Below, one piece after another: positions 42,436 to 51,904 of a stretch of 64,000 nt of DNA. The position numbers and the translations under genes are program-made. Position 1 is the first letter of the stretch. Each line of letters opens with the position of its first letter. The stretch spans positions 15,199,062 through 15,263,061 of the forward strand of contig OW203731.1 of assembly GCA_934045075.1 (NCBI GenBank), in the 5' to 3' direction. Under the pieces are notes generated by a model. The model was not told the DNA's origin. It did not search any database and saw only the letters and a list, made by a program, of their open reading frames with translations. This DNA comes from Yponomeuta sedellus (Eukaryota; Arthropoda; Insecta; Lepidoptera; Yponomeutidae).

Positions 42436-42668
42436 CTAGGCATAGGTATAGTGATTAGGGACATACATTATACATAATTCAAGTTTCTATAAACATTTCT
42501 ATAAAATCGTTGGGCTTCAACATATCTTCTTCTTTTTCTTCTTCAGGCTATATGTTAGTCCATTGCTGGACCTATGTCCTACGAAAAAGCCCAACGATTT
42601 TAAAGAAATATTTATAGAAACTTGAATTATGTATAATGTATGTCCCTAATCACTAAACCTACGCCTAG
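42436..42668. repeat. Inverted repeat with ~82-bp arms (family H)
   Basis: Left arm 42436-42517 and right arm 42587-42668 (TAGGCATAGGTATAGTGATT...ATCGTTGGGCTT and complement) differ at a few positions. The 69-bp loop contains a minus-strand RTE tail fragment (TCTTCTTCAGGCTATATGTT, GTCCATTGCTGGACCTATG). One arm also occurs singly at 53455-53515. Confidence 0.9.
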
Positions 42669-42850
42669 AAAAGGTGAATGAGCTTGATACTTCCTAAGTC
42701 TGCCCTACTCATTCGCCACGAAGCCTTTGTCGATCTGATTTTAAGTAAGTTACACTCTTACTATTTAATAAACTTAGGGCCAGTTTCTGAATTGAGAATT
42801 TCACTAAGTAAATACTTAAGTAACATTATGTTACGCTAGTCTCTGAGAAA
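42669..42850. repeat. Family H continuation
   Basis: GAATGAGCTTGATACTTCCT...AGCCTTTGTCGATC matches (inverted) 52690-52760 and 53365-53440. GGGCCAGTTTCTGAATTGAG at 42779 matches 53237 and 56691, so this is the family-H end. Confidence 0.65.
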
Positions 42851-42852
42851 TT

Positions 42853-43136
42853 CGTTTTTGTTTACTAACAACTTCATCAAAACAATTTTTAATGGATTTT
42901 GTACGAAGTTTTCCTTTTACAAGTTGTTTGTTTATTAATCGTTAGCTTGAAAATCCTACTTAGCCGTGATTTTCTTTTAAGTTCATCATAATGTACTACT
43001 GAATTTTTTCACGTTTCTACAAACAATCATTTTACTGGTGATTTGAGGGGGACGCCCTACTCCGACAAAAATTGCCATAATTTCCCATTAAACATCCATT
43101 AAAATTGTTTTGATGAAGTTGTTAGTAAACGAAAAC
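42853..43136. mobile_element. Foldback/MITE with ~43-bp inverted arms
   Basis: CGTTTTTGTTTACTAACAAC...AATTTTTAATGGA (42853-42896) and its complement at 43095-43136, nearly perfect. The interior is AT-rich with no ORF. Confidence 0.85.
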
Positions 43137-43861
43137 AAGGAGACAAAAACCCCTCTTTCTACGGAACGCTACACTCTGCGTGGTCCAACACGCACTTGGG
43201 TTTTACTTCTACTGCAAAAGTGAATTCTTTTTGGAAATGTGCCCACACTTTTAAAAGAATTCACACATTCGTACGAGATAGTTAATAACTGTTACATTGT
43301 CCGAGCAAGATTGAATACCGATGTCATAAACGCTCCTAAGTTGCATGACAAATTTTATTTAATTCAATAACCAACCGTAACTCCTTTTAGCAAAGCTGGA
43401 ATTCCTGAATCGAAAAACAATGCGCATTCACCCTGAACCAAAACTTTGCCAGTCGAATTGCCCCATAAAAACCAAAGATGCTGGTTCATCGGATTTTACT
43501 GCAAAAAAACTCTTCAGCACCAAAAGACGCAATCCGTATTCTGGGGTGACTCTCTATGGGAAGAGACGCGAAAGTAATAAAAACTACACAAGGAGGAAAA
43601 CTTGGTAAGCAGAGTGCCGTAAACGGGAACCGTAAAGTCGAACGCATCGGTATATTCATCAAGTGCTATCATAGATTAAGTCGTAATGCAGACAGCTCAT
43701 CTATACTTTTGAGCAAAAATTGCCTTTCTATAGACCATTTTTACCTTCATAATATCTTTCTGTAGGGAACAACTGAAGAAAATATCGCGTCACCGAGTTA
43801 ATACTGCAATTATGTATCGTTTTGTCTGTTTAGTACTTTCAGAGTTTGAGATATTGTATGT
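43137..43861. other. Unassigned DNA
   Basis: Two short open frames (43420-43608, 43556-43765) without domains. No gene. Confidence 0.4.
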
Positions 43862-43925
43862 TAGTATTTCTTAATGATTCGCGATACTTATATACGCTGC
43901 CGAAACGTCAGAAAATAAGGTAATC
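43862..43925 (+). mobile_element. Penelope-like terminal fragment
   Basis: GTATTTCTTAATGATTCGCG and CTGCCGAAACGTCAGAAAAT AAGGTAAT match the units at 4431-4838 and 7200-7540. Confidence 0.65.
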
Positions 43926-44097
43926 GGGGGGCACGGCAGTGACCCCGCCAAGTCGAGCGTGAAGCAAACTCTGCCGTACCATCTTTAATGGAACCATTTC
44001 GCCGCATTTTCAGGCCCATTTTTGAGAACCTCTGGATAAGATCAGAACGCATAAATTTACGTCATCCAGTAAGCTATAATCACATACATAAAATTCA
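43926..44097. other. GC-richer patch
   Basis: CACGGCAGTGACCCCGCCAA, GTCGAGCGTGAAGC and CTGCCGTACCATC suggest another dispersed element, but no second copy is in the window. Confidence 0.35.
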
Positions 44098-44906
44098 AAA
44101 GGACATTGTCCATTTTGGGCCAAACTTGGACAGAATGTAAGAGTAAAATCGAAATAACCCCCGGATTATAATTAATTTCAAAACGAATATTTTTGCTTAT
44201 CTCGTTGTATCAATCGACATTTTAAACAGTTACAAACTAATAAGACTTTTATCTCAAATCCAGTCTTTATTTTGTCAACCAGCCTTGATTTTTATTTCAG
44301 TGTTGCAATTTAAGGAAAACAAATTGCACAGAAAACAATTTGAAGTTTCTAATGCATCGCGTTTTAGTATTATTTGGGCAAAAAATAATGCACACTAATG
44401 CAACGGCATTAGAATACTTGCTAGATATGTCGTATTCAATTATTGGTGTGATAAAATGATTAAAAGAAATAATCTCGATTTGAGGGTAAACTATTTATTT
44501 ATGGCAACACTAGACAAAAAAAAGTTGTTTGAACTGTCATTGTCACCGGGTAAAAAAACAAAACGATTTATTCATTCAATGTTTTTGCTGTTTCTTTGCT
44601 TCTCGTGAATATTGTTGGTTTTATTACTACTTTGGCTTGTTGAAAATGGATCCCGATTGTTAGTTCATTGATGACCCCGGCTCAACTACGGATTTTGTAC
44701 CGGACTTACTTTGTGGTAGGCAAATAAAGCAAGCAAATCATAGGACACCTTGCAGCAAAAAACTCACAATGCAGGTATATTGATGCAAATTAATTACTGT
44801 AATAGGGTTCTTACTAACTCATACTACAAAACCTTCTACTTAGTTTTAATTCAATTGACTGTTCACGTTTGGCCAAATCGCTCATACAAAGTGGACAATG
44901 ACCTTT
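44098..44906 (+). mobile_element. TIR element (~0.8 kb), superfamily unknown
   Basis: Ends AAGGACATTGTCCATTTTGG GCCAAAC (44098-44126) and complement of AAAGGTCATTGTCCACTTTG ... TTTGGCCAAACG (44866-44906). Contains an exon-like open segment at 44646-44774. TSD not resolved. Confidence 0.6.
44646..44774 (+). pseudogene. Exon-like fragment in the TIR element
   Basis: From ATG at 44646 the frame reads MDPDC, a TAG, then FIDDPGSTTDFVPDLLCGRQ and IKQANHRTPCSKKLTMQ. It ends at CAG followed by GTATAT, a plausible splice donor. It may be the first exon of the element's transposase, with the rest deleted. Not recognised; no known domain. Confidence 0.4.
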
Positions 44907-45275
44907 CAAGTCTGTAGGTCATTTACTTTCGAAGTTAAGCGAAAGCAAAGTTTTGCATTTATGACACTCACTCACTGATGATCATCAAAATCGAACTAGT
45001 ACTTCCCATAAACTCAGAGCGCTGAAATTTGGTTAGGGTTTTATTGCCGCATAAAGAGAAAACCACAAAAACTAGGATAATCGAAGATCATGGTAACCCT
45101 GATTAGAAAACACAAGAGCCCAATGTTGTGTGACTTTGCCGTTAAAGGGTACACAACGGTACAAAACCAGGTGCTCTATGACACTGTTGCACCAGTCTGT
45201 CGCCAGAACCGCTACTCATTGACGATGGAAAATTGCCACTTGGAAAACGTTGATTGAATAATAAATTTAATATTA
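44907..45275. other. Unassigned DNA
   Basis: CACTCACTCACTGATGATCATC at 44964-44985 resembles the start of dispersed Lepidoptera-type repeats; too short to call. Confidence 0.35.
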
Positions 45276-45312
45276 AATAATCGCGATTAGACCCGTTTAA
45301 TATATAACTATA
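45276..45312 (+). mobile_element. Penelope-like terminal fragment
   Basis: TAAATAATCGCGATTAGACCC GTTTAATATATAAC-type sequence matches 7545-7582. Confidence 0.6.
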
Positions 45313-45752
45313 TTGTTTGTTATATTATTTACAAAAAAATAATGTATCTGATATTTTTTCCTTCGTGGGAGTGAACCAGCCCTGTTATTACGAATACACA
45401 GACGGAAATACACCATTTACTCACACCCGCGCATTTCATAAGACGAAAATATCATATTTTATTATTATACTAAATCGTATGAAAAGAATAAATGTCCGGG
45501 TGTAAGAGAGCGAAGTTTTCGTGAATAAACATTCAGTATTATTTCCCGGAACATGAATATTTGCGTATTTTCATCACGAATTTTAGGACAATTTATTACC
45601 TCTACGCTTGAATCTCTTTGTAATGATTGAAAAACCTTGTAATCTTGTGATAAGGTACCAATATCACTCTATTCGAAAACTATTGGTGTATTAGTCTCTG
45701 TAGTAATTTGTTTGAGTTGTTTGTAAGATGTCATGCTCTAGATATGATTAGG
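45313..45752. other. Unassigned DNA
   Basis: No feature. Confidence 0.4.
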
Positions 45753-45895
45753 TTGTCATGTAATGACAGTTGCTAAGCCATGTCAGAGGCCTAACTTCTG
45801 AAAGTAAGGCGCGCCACTGTCTCACAATCCTCCACCAACCCGGACTTGGCCCCCAAGGCGATGTATGACGTAACCTTTATGTGACGCAGGAAAAG
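45753..45895 (+). mobile_element. 5S-derived SINE (family B), truncated and deleted
   Basis: GTCATGTAATGACAGTTGCT, CTAACTTCTGAAAGTAAGGC (with a deletion before it), CCACCAACCCGGACTTGG. Ends where family F begins, so the F SINE probably inserted into it. Confidence 0.75.
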
Positions 45896-45899
45896 GACA

Positions 45900-46255
45900 T
45901 TAGCGGTGGTAGCTCAGTGGGTAGAACCATGTACTGGCAAGCGAGAGCCCCAGGTTCGATCCCGAGTGCGGGCATGTACCAATGACTTTGTTTAATTTCA
46001 AAGTTACGTACTTTTGCGAATTTGTAGTCGCAATACCACACGCTAACCGTGAAGGAAAACATCGTGAGGAAACCCGTGGCTTGGTTGGCTCCGCACGTAT
46101 TGACTAGTCTTTCCTGTGGGCTAGGCCGACTAACGTGCTGGGCAAGCCTACACCATCTATAAAACCATGTCCCAGGCACTACAGCGTCGGAGTGGTCCCT
46201 TCACCCATCTAGTGTCAGTAAAGATACCACTGGACGTTGTATAAATCATCTCATT
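45900..46255 (+). mobile_element. SINE family F copy
   Basis: tRNA-like head GGTGGTAGCTCAGTGGGTAG ... CCAGGTTCGATCCCGAGTGC (45904-45975) with clear A and B boxes. Long body with AACCGTGAAGGAAAACATCG, TGAGGAAACCCGTGGCTTGG, GCTAGGCCGACTAACGTGCTG GG. This body motif is shared with 28919-29115. Confidence 0.8.
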
Positions 46256-46320
46256 AAGTAGATGCAAAAAGGCCAATATTATTATTATTATTACAAGGGT
46301 TATTATTTATTATTATTACA

Positions 46321-46345
46321 AACGCTACGCCACAGAGGTCGTCAG
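46321..46345 (-). mobile_element. SINE family C head fragment
   Basis: Complement of GACGACCTCTGTGGCGTAGC; only the 5' tip of the tRNA-like head. Confidence 0.5.
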
Positions 46346-47137
46346 TGGGCGTCAGAGTATACCAGGAAATACATTGATCTAGACTATAAATACCTATCTA
46401 GTGAGTGTGTGTATTTGTTTTGTAGTGAGCGAAATTTTCTTCTAAAATATTTCTATAAGTGAAAACTTGTTATTGGCTATCAGTTTTTATTTTAATATTT
46501 GTAATGTATTTTTTTCATAGGTGTGAGTTTTCCTATTACATTAAAATAAAGATGTACCTATATTATATACCTTATATTATGTTAATTATGTATTGAACAA
46601 AGATTAAAGTAAATGCATTTTATTTGGCCGAATTTCAGTAACAGTTCTTCATTCTCTTTATTTAGTAGTAAAAGTCCAAGGACTTAATTAACGTCGGAAA
46701 AAAGTCGTAAAAGCGGGCCAATAAATGTTAACAATGAAACAAATTTGGGCCCTGTTTGACGCACTCTGTGAGTTACGGGGCGACGCACATTGACGCATTC
46801 GTCTACTAACTGCCATTGGTCCATATAATTTTGTCATAGATTCACGATAGTTGGTTTTATGCATTGCCATTTCTACAAGACGTTCTTAATGCTGAACGAG
46901 TAAAACCCGAAATGGATGTCACATCCATTTTTGAAGTTTTCCTCCCTGTGACAATAAACTCATAGATGGCAGTGTATTGTTAGAAAGAGGAATAATACAG
47001 GCAGGCTTTTTATCGATGTCATAAACGATTTTAAACGAATCAGTCAACATATTTAGCGCTAGCTAGAATTTAGAATCGAGTTTGGTACAACGATGAGTCA
47101 TATATTTTTTTCATACTTCATTGCTCACGAAAAACAC
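46346..47137. other. Unassigned DNA
   Basis: No gene. The 46740-46880 part is less AT-rich (TGACGCACTCTGTGAGTTAC) but shows no domain. Confidence 0.4.
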
Positions 47138-47148
47138 AAAAAGAATTA

Positions 47149-47316
47149 TGTCGCTGCCTGTACGTAATACAGAGAATAGTGTAAAGAGGTTCGAAATTTC
47201 ACTGATGCCGGTGAGTCGCCCATTGGCTCAATTGGTAGAGCGCTGGCACGGATAGCCAGAGGTTGCGGGTTCGAATCCCGGCATAGGTGAAATTTTTAGC
47301 CTCTAAATAGGTTTTT
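47149..47316 (+). mobile_element. SINE-A copy with 11-bp TSD, 3'-truncated
   Basis: AAAAAGAATTA flanks it (47138-47148 and 47317-47327). Head TGTCGCTGCCTGTACGTAAT, tRNA-like core about 47214-47288. It ends after CTCTAAATAGGTTTTT, lacking the AGCACGGGTTAGTGC part, so the 3' tail is not always included. Confidence 0.88.
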
Positions 47317-47339
47317 AAAAAGAATTAAATTTAGAAAAT

Positions 47340-47410
47340 TCACGTACAAAGGCGAGCTTATCTCTGTGAGAGATTTCTTCCAGCAATCTTTGGGAAGTCA
47401 GAGTGAAGAT
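47340..47410 (-). mobile_element. LINE-tail repeat (family L)
   Basis: Complement of CTGGAAGAAATCTCTCACAG and AGATAAGCTCGCCTTTGTAC. Confidence 0.55.
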
Positions 47411-47605
47411 GTGAAACGGGTCTATGCGCGTGCACAACATACACTACATACGTAATAAACTTACACAGATAATAAAATCCTACCAAGATAAATATCTCCC
47501 CAAATATTGTTACAGATGGTTTTTTTCTTCTTTTGCTTGTGTTCGAATCTCTTTTTATCCAACTACAGCGTAGTCTAGCTTAAAATGCGCATCACGTAAC
47601 ATAAC

Positions 47606-47882
47606 AATAAACTCACGCCTGTATATCGGAGGGCATGGCATGAACCTAGCTGGGTCTGCCACTTGCCACGATCAGACACTTGCCACTGACAGATCTCTTT
47701 CACTTCTTCATCTTCCTGTGCCTCTCCACTAATGGAGGTTGGCCGTCAGCTCTACATGCTTCTTTGTTTCTTGCCAGGCGAAACAGATCTTCAACTCTGG
47801 CTACATCCAACTATTCCCTGATGTTTCTGGGCCACGACTTCCTTCTTCTCCCAACACTCTTCCTTCCCTCAATGTTGCATTT
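47606..47882 (-). mobile_element. LINE ORF C-terminus, minus strand
   Basis: Minus strand reads KCNIEGRKSVGRRRKSWPRN, IREW, then (after one stop) DVARVEDLFRLARNKEACRA and a Lys-rich end. Typical LINE end with RGR/GRRR block. Its tail TGGCAAGTGGCAGACCC is shared with 30350 and 52775. Confidence 0.7.
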
Positions 47883-47885
47883 CAT

Positions 47886-48090
47886 TGACAACCTCTGTGG
47901 CGTAGCGGTAGCGCATCTGCCTACCATGCAAGAGGTTCCGGGTTCGAATCCCGGCTGGGGACAAAAAAAAGGCCCAGGTCTTGGATGTTTACATGTTTCT
48001 GACGTCGTTGTTTCTGGTTCCCACGACACAGGATATCCTAGTGTGGGGCCAGAAGCAATGTATGTACTTGTATGTTAATGTGATGTGACA
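47886..48090 (+). mobile_element. SINE family C copy (best preserved)
   Basis: ACCTCTGTGGCGTAGCGGTA head to CGGGTTCGAATCCCGGCTGG GGAC (47889-47961); A8, GGCCCAGGTCTTGGATGTTT, GTTTCTGGTTCCCACGACAC, AGTGTGGGGCCAGAAGCAAT and ATGTTAATGTGATGTGAC tail. Confidence 0.9.
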
Positions 48091-48374
48091 TGTGTCATTA
48101 TAACTTGAAGAAATCGGTACCTATCGTTCAGCAACATCTAACCTAGATAATTATTTTTCTCCTTTTTTGTAGTTAACTTTAATCCTCAGGAACAACTGGC
48201 GTGTTTTAGAGCTTCGGAATTCGTGACTCTATGGATCCAGCTTATCCTCAACGCGTCACCACATCCAAATGCCTCTAGCTTCTTTCACTTCATCGATATT
48301 AATTTTTCGTTGCATTCACGCTGGTTTTAGGTTCTTCTTAAAAATACTGAAAAAATAACGTATTCACATAATTA

Positions 48375-49149
48375 TCCTACTTATATTATAAACGCGAAAG
48401 TTTGTAAGTACGGATGGATGTTTGTTAATCTTTCAAGTAAAAACTACTGAATGGATTTTAATAAACTTTACAATAACGTAGGTAATACATCAGAATAACA
48501 CATAAGCTACAATTTATAAATATATTGTGCGAATTGTTCAAAATATGTCGATAAGTGTCAAGTAACTAGGAAAAAGACTACAATCTGCGAGCTATTCTGG
48601 CGAGCGCTGCCAAAACCTTTTCTACGCCTCGCTAATATTAGCTATGTACTTGAAATACTAATTGCTTAGAATAGAAGTGTGATTTTGGCAACACTGTACT
48701 TGACAGCTGTCAGATGAGTTGAAAATTGACCTCTCGTTTTGTTGCTTGTGAAACGTGTGATTTGTGTGGCAATTAGATTGCCGGACTTATATCTTCGTGT
48801 GAAGTGCGAAATAAGTTCAGGGACGGATCCCAGTATTGACAGTTTGGTTGTTGGGCGACGGATCGCCCAAAATAGTAGACATATATTGTGGTGAAAACTG
48901 GTGCCGTGAAAGTGCACTGAAGGTAAGTAGATTTCTGGGGAAAGAGCTCTTGGGGATAGATGGGGAAGTCTAGGGATCACCAAACCTCTCAGTGCACCCA
49001 TCCCGAATGGCGCCAGCTGCCAAGTCGAGAGGCGTCGACGCAGACTGTGTAAGTGTCTTGTTTTCTCATTAGTTTTTAAGTATTAGTATTTAAGTGGGTC
49101 CTTTATCCAACACTATTCCTGCGCAGACGAAGTCGCGGGCACCAGCTAG
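48375..49149 (+). mobile_element. Non-autonomous Helitron (775 bp)
   Basis: Begins TCCTACTTATATTATAAACG after an A and ends with a GC-rich stem region and AGTCGCGGGCACCAGCTAG followed by T: the TC...CTRR ends and A/T insertion of Helitrons. The 5' part (CGAAAGTTTGTAAGTACGG, AAAAACTACTGAATGGATTT, ACATCAGAATAACACATAAG) is widespread in Lepidoptera Helitrons (family knowledge). No Rep/helicase. The middle carries gene-like sequence (next entries). Confidence 0.8.
48680..49048 (+). pseudogene. Captured gene 5' end (promoter/exon-like) inside the Helitron
   Basis: Less AT-rich than the Helitron ends. Contains an exon-1-like segment ending AGTGCACTGAAG before GTAAGT (donor GT at 48923), a 70-bp intron-like stretch to CCTCTCAG (AG at 48991-48992), and an exon-2-like segment 48993-49048. 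That segment starts an open frame at ATG 49007 (MAPAAKSRGVDADC) and stops at another donor GTAAGT at 49049. The order is what a captured host promoter, 5' UTR exon and first coding exon would give. The source gene is not identified. Confidence 0.45.
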
Positions 49150-49176
49150 TTTTACATATTTTTAAATTACAAATAC

Positions 49177-49553
49177 TTAAAAACCTATTTAGAGGCTAAA
49201 AATTTCACCCATGCCGGGATTCGAACCCGCAACCTCTGGCTATCCGTACCAGCGCTCTACCAATTGAGCCAATGGGCGACTCACGGCATCAGTGAAATTT
49301 CGAACCTCTTTACAATATTCTCTGTATTACGTTATATTACGTAATACAGAGAATATTGTAAAGAGGTTCGAAATTTCACTGATGCCGTGAGTCGCCCATT
49401 GGCTCAATTGGTAGAGCGCTGGTACGGATAGCCAGAGGTTGCGGGTTCGAATCCCGGCATGGGTGAAATTTTTAGCCTCTAAATAGGTTTTTAAATTTGT
49501 TCCCTAGCACGGGTTAGTGCATTAAAAATTAAAAAAAAAAAAATAGTGTAATT
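49177..49553. mobile_element. Head-to-head inverted SINE-A pair
   Basis: Minus copy 49177-49333 and plus copy 49338-49553 meet at their heads (CTCTGTATTACGTTATATTA CGTAATACAGAG). Both have full tRNA-like cores (minus about 49204-49276, plus about 49392-49466) with the same rare changes (GGTACGGATA and GATGCCGTGAG), so one copy was templated by the other. Total inverted length about 150 bp per arm. Confidence 0.93.
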
Positions 49554-49878
49554 ACAAATACTTGTTCAGTCAAACGCGCCTCACCTTTAAATTGTAATGT
49601 GTCCGCAAACGGCAATGCGTTTGTGTTTAACACATAATTCACCCTGATGCGGGAAGCCTAATAGTCAATCTGTGCAGCCACCCATTTCCCTACGAAATGG
49701 ACGTTGGACAATCGAAATGAGCATTTCACTTTTGCGGTGGCACTGTCCATTCGGTCACTGTAAATAACTCGCTTCCTGCGAATTATGTTGTTCAGCTCAA
49801 CGTGTGACGTCTATTATTCCCGACAAATAACTTGAGAATCGAGTTTTCGACTTTCATTCGGCAGGGGACGCGGAACGT
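49554..49878. other. Unassigned DNA
   Basis: No feature. GC content is somewhat raised from 49620 to 49870. Confidence 0.35.
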
Positions 49879-50273
49879 GGTTTCTCGAACGCTAACAGTC
49901 TGTTAATCTACTGTTAGCCTACTGTTACCGGTGTTAGTTTTTTTTGAGGGCCTCGGTGGCGCAGCGGTTTGGCACTCTGACTGTAAAACGGAAGGTTTCG
50001 GGTTCGATCCCCGGCCGGGTCAAGCAAGGAAACGAACTTTTCTAGTTTGACTCGGGTCTTGGATGTTATCTATATATTTATTGTATTAAATCTATCGTCG
50101 AGTTAGCACCTGTAACACAAGTCATTTAGTTGTACTTAGTATGGGGCTAAAGAGATCTGTGTAATAGGTATGTCCATGAATATTAACTTATCATTTACTT
50201 TACTTATTATTTTGACCAACTGACATCTGTTAACAATTAACGAGATTAACAGACTGGTAGCGTTCGAGAAACC
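49879..50273. mobile_element. Foldback element hosting a SINE-D copy
   Basis: Arms GGTTTCTCGAACGCTAACAG TCTGTTAATCT (49879-49909) and its complement (50243-50273, one mismatch), with weaker pairing (TGTTAAC) just inside. A SINE-D lies between the arms. Confidence 0.75.
49949..50170 (+). mobile_element. SINE family D copy
   Basis: GGCCTCGGTGGCGCAGCGGT head, CTGACTGTAAAACGGAAGG anticodon arm, GGGTTCGATCCCCGGCCGGG T arm (49952-50024). Body as in 24277-24475, ending TATGGGGCTAAAGAGATCTG TGTAATAGG. Confidence 0.88.
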
Positions 50274-50345
50274 GAGGGTTAGACTTTGAAACTGAAGGCC
50301 GAAGTATTAAACAGTCACATTAACAATTATAGAAAAAAAAACAGT

Positions 50346-50544
50346 TTTTGAACTAAAACTTTCGTAAGCACAACACATTGTAGACTTTTAGTCCGGATTT
50401 ACTTACGGGTGTTGTTATATCGGAAAAGTCCGACCAGGTTTCGCTCCGATTCGCAGAGCTTAATCATGGTGAGCATGGAGCGAAACCTGGTCGGACTTTT
50501 CCGATATAACAACACCGGTAAGTAAATCCGGACTAAAAGTATAC
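50346..50544. mobile_element. Family I foldback, near-perfect 63-bp inverted arms
   Basis: Left arm 50385-50447 and right arm 50477-50539 (CTTTTAGTCCGGATTTACTT...GTCCGACCAGGTTTCGCTCC) differ at one position. The 29-bp loop (CGCAGAGCTTAATCATGGTG) matches 23749-23768. Outside the arms AACTAAAACTTTCGTAAG also matches 22574-22591. Flanked by direct repeats AAAAAAACAGTT (about 50335-50346 and 50545-50556). Confidence 0.88.
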
Positions 50545-50761
50545 AAAAAAACAGTTATTAATTTAGAGTAAGGAACTACTTTTTGAGACGAAGCTTTTTG
50601 TTTATGTTTGGGTTTTGTATGGCCTTCACTTTACGTATCTTTACTTTCATGTGACTGCTTTTTTTATAATTTGTCAATTTGAGTAATCGCAAAGTGAAAA
50701 AGATAAATAAATTTAGTTTTTTTTTCTCTACTACTAACCACACTCACTTAATTTTTCCTAC

Positions 50762-50990
50762 ACAGGAACTCCCCATCGTCGGTTGTCTGGAAGAAATTTA
50801 TTTATGTATTAAGGCTGCCAATCGTACTGTATCCTTTCAAATATTTTATGTTTGTTTTTCCTGGTGTACATAATGAACATTCTTTCTTTTTTTTTACGTA
50901 GCCTCTATGTTCTGCTGGGCAAAGGCCTCCCCCAATTCAGTCCAGACCTTACATTCTAAGAATATTCTTATCTTATCTTAACACTTTTCA
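50762..50990 (+). mobile_element. LINE-tail repeat (family L), interrupted by another LINE fragment
   Basis: CATCGTCGGTTGTCTGGAAG ... GGCTGCCAATCGTACTGTAT ... CCTGGTGTACATAATGAAC, continuing after 50960 with AAGAATATTCTTATCTTATC. Between them (about 50900-50950) is a minus-strand LINE tail piece (CTGCTGGGCAAAGGCCTCCC). Confidence 0.55.
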
Positions 50991-51023
50991 TGATACTGAA
51001 AATGATGATAAAACATGTCAAAA

Positions 51024-51250
51024 ATTAAAAACCTATTTAGAGGATAAAAACGTAATACAGAGAATAGTGTAAAGAGGCTCGAAATTTCACTGATGCCGGT
51101 GAGTCGCCCATTGGCTCAATTGGTAGAGCGCTGGCACGGATATCCAGAGGTTGCGGGTTCGAATCCTGGCATGGGTGAAATTTTTAGCCTCTAAATAGGT
51201 TTTTAAATTTGTCCTTAGCACGGGTTAGTGCATTAAAAATAAAAATTGTA
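51024..51250. mobile_element. SINE-A plus copy preceded by inverted tail fragment
   Basis: 51027-51048 (AAAAACCTATTTAGAGGATA) is the minus-strand tail. At 51050 it switches to the plus head CGTAATACAGAGAATAGTG, with tRNA-like core at about 51104-51176 and a complete tail. Confidence 0.85.
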
Positions 51251-51317
51251 TAATGTCAAAAATTAACAAAAAAACCTTTTATAAATTTAAGCCTTTCCGG
51301 TAGCGACATCAATGAAT

Positions 51318-51749
51318 GTTACCAACAATAGGGAACATACCGAGGAATGCATCCATGATATTATTACAAAGCATACCAATTATGAAACACTTGAATGAGC
51401 TGCACGGGAGGGATGCCAAAAGTTCATTCATGTCCATCGAATACATTTAAGGACCATACACAATACAACGTGTCGGCCAACGATTTGAATTTACGATACA
51501 AGTTATATACACTCATGTTGATATACTACCAACCATAGTTACCATACGTACCATAGTTACCAACAATAGGGAACATGCCGAGGAATGCATCCATGATATT
51601 ATTACAAAGCATACCAATTATGAAACACTTGAATGAGCTGCACGGGTGGGACGCCAAAAGTTCATTCATGTCTATCGAAAAGATTTAAGTACCATACACA
51701 ATACAACGTGTCGGGCAACGATTTGAATTTACGATACAAGTTATATAGT
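51318..51749. repeat. Tandem duplication, 194 bp twice, period 238
   Basis: 51318-51511 and 51556-51749 are about 96% identical (GTTACCAACAATAGGGAACA ... GATACAAGTTATATA). The 44-bp spacer contains ACCATAGTTACCATACGTAC. No ORF; may be part of a satellite family. Confidence 0.92.
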
Positions 51750-51904
51750 TGTTTGTAAGCCGCAGTCATATTTAATTCAATTAATGATTAAAATGCCATC
51801 TATTTAGTGTATTACTTTTAAGTAATATCTATTATTACTATTACTTATACTATTACATAAACAAATAAAAATACATAGAATCTTTCTTCCAAATTTTAAG
51901 ACTT

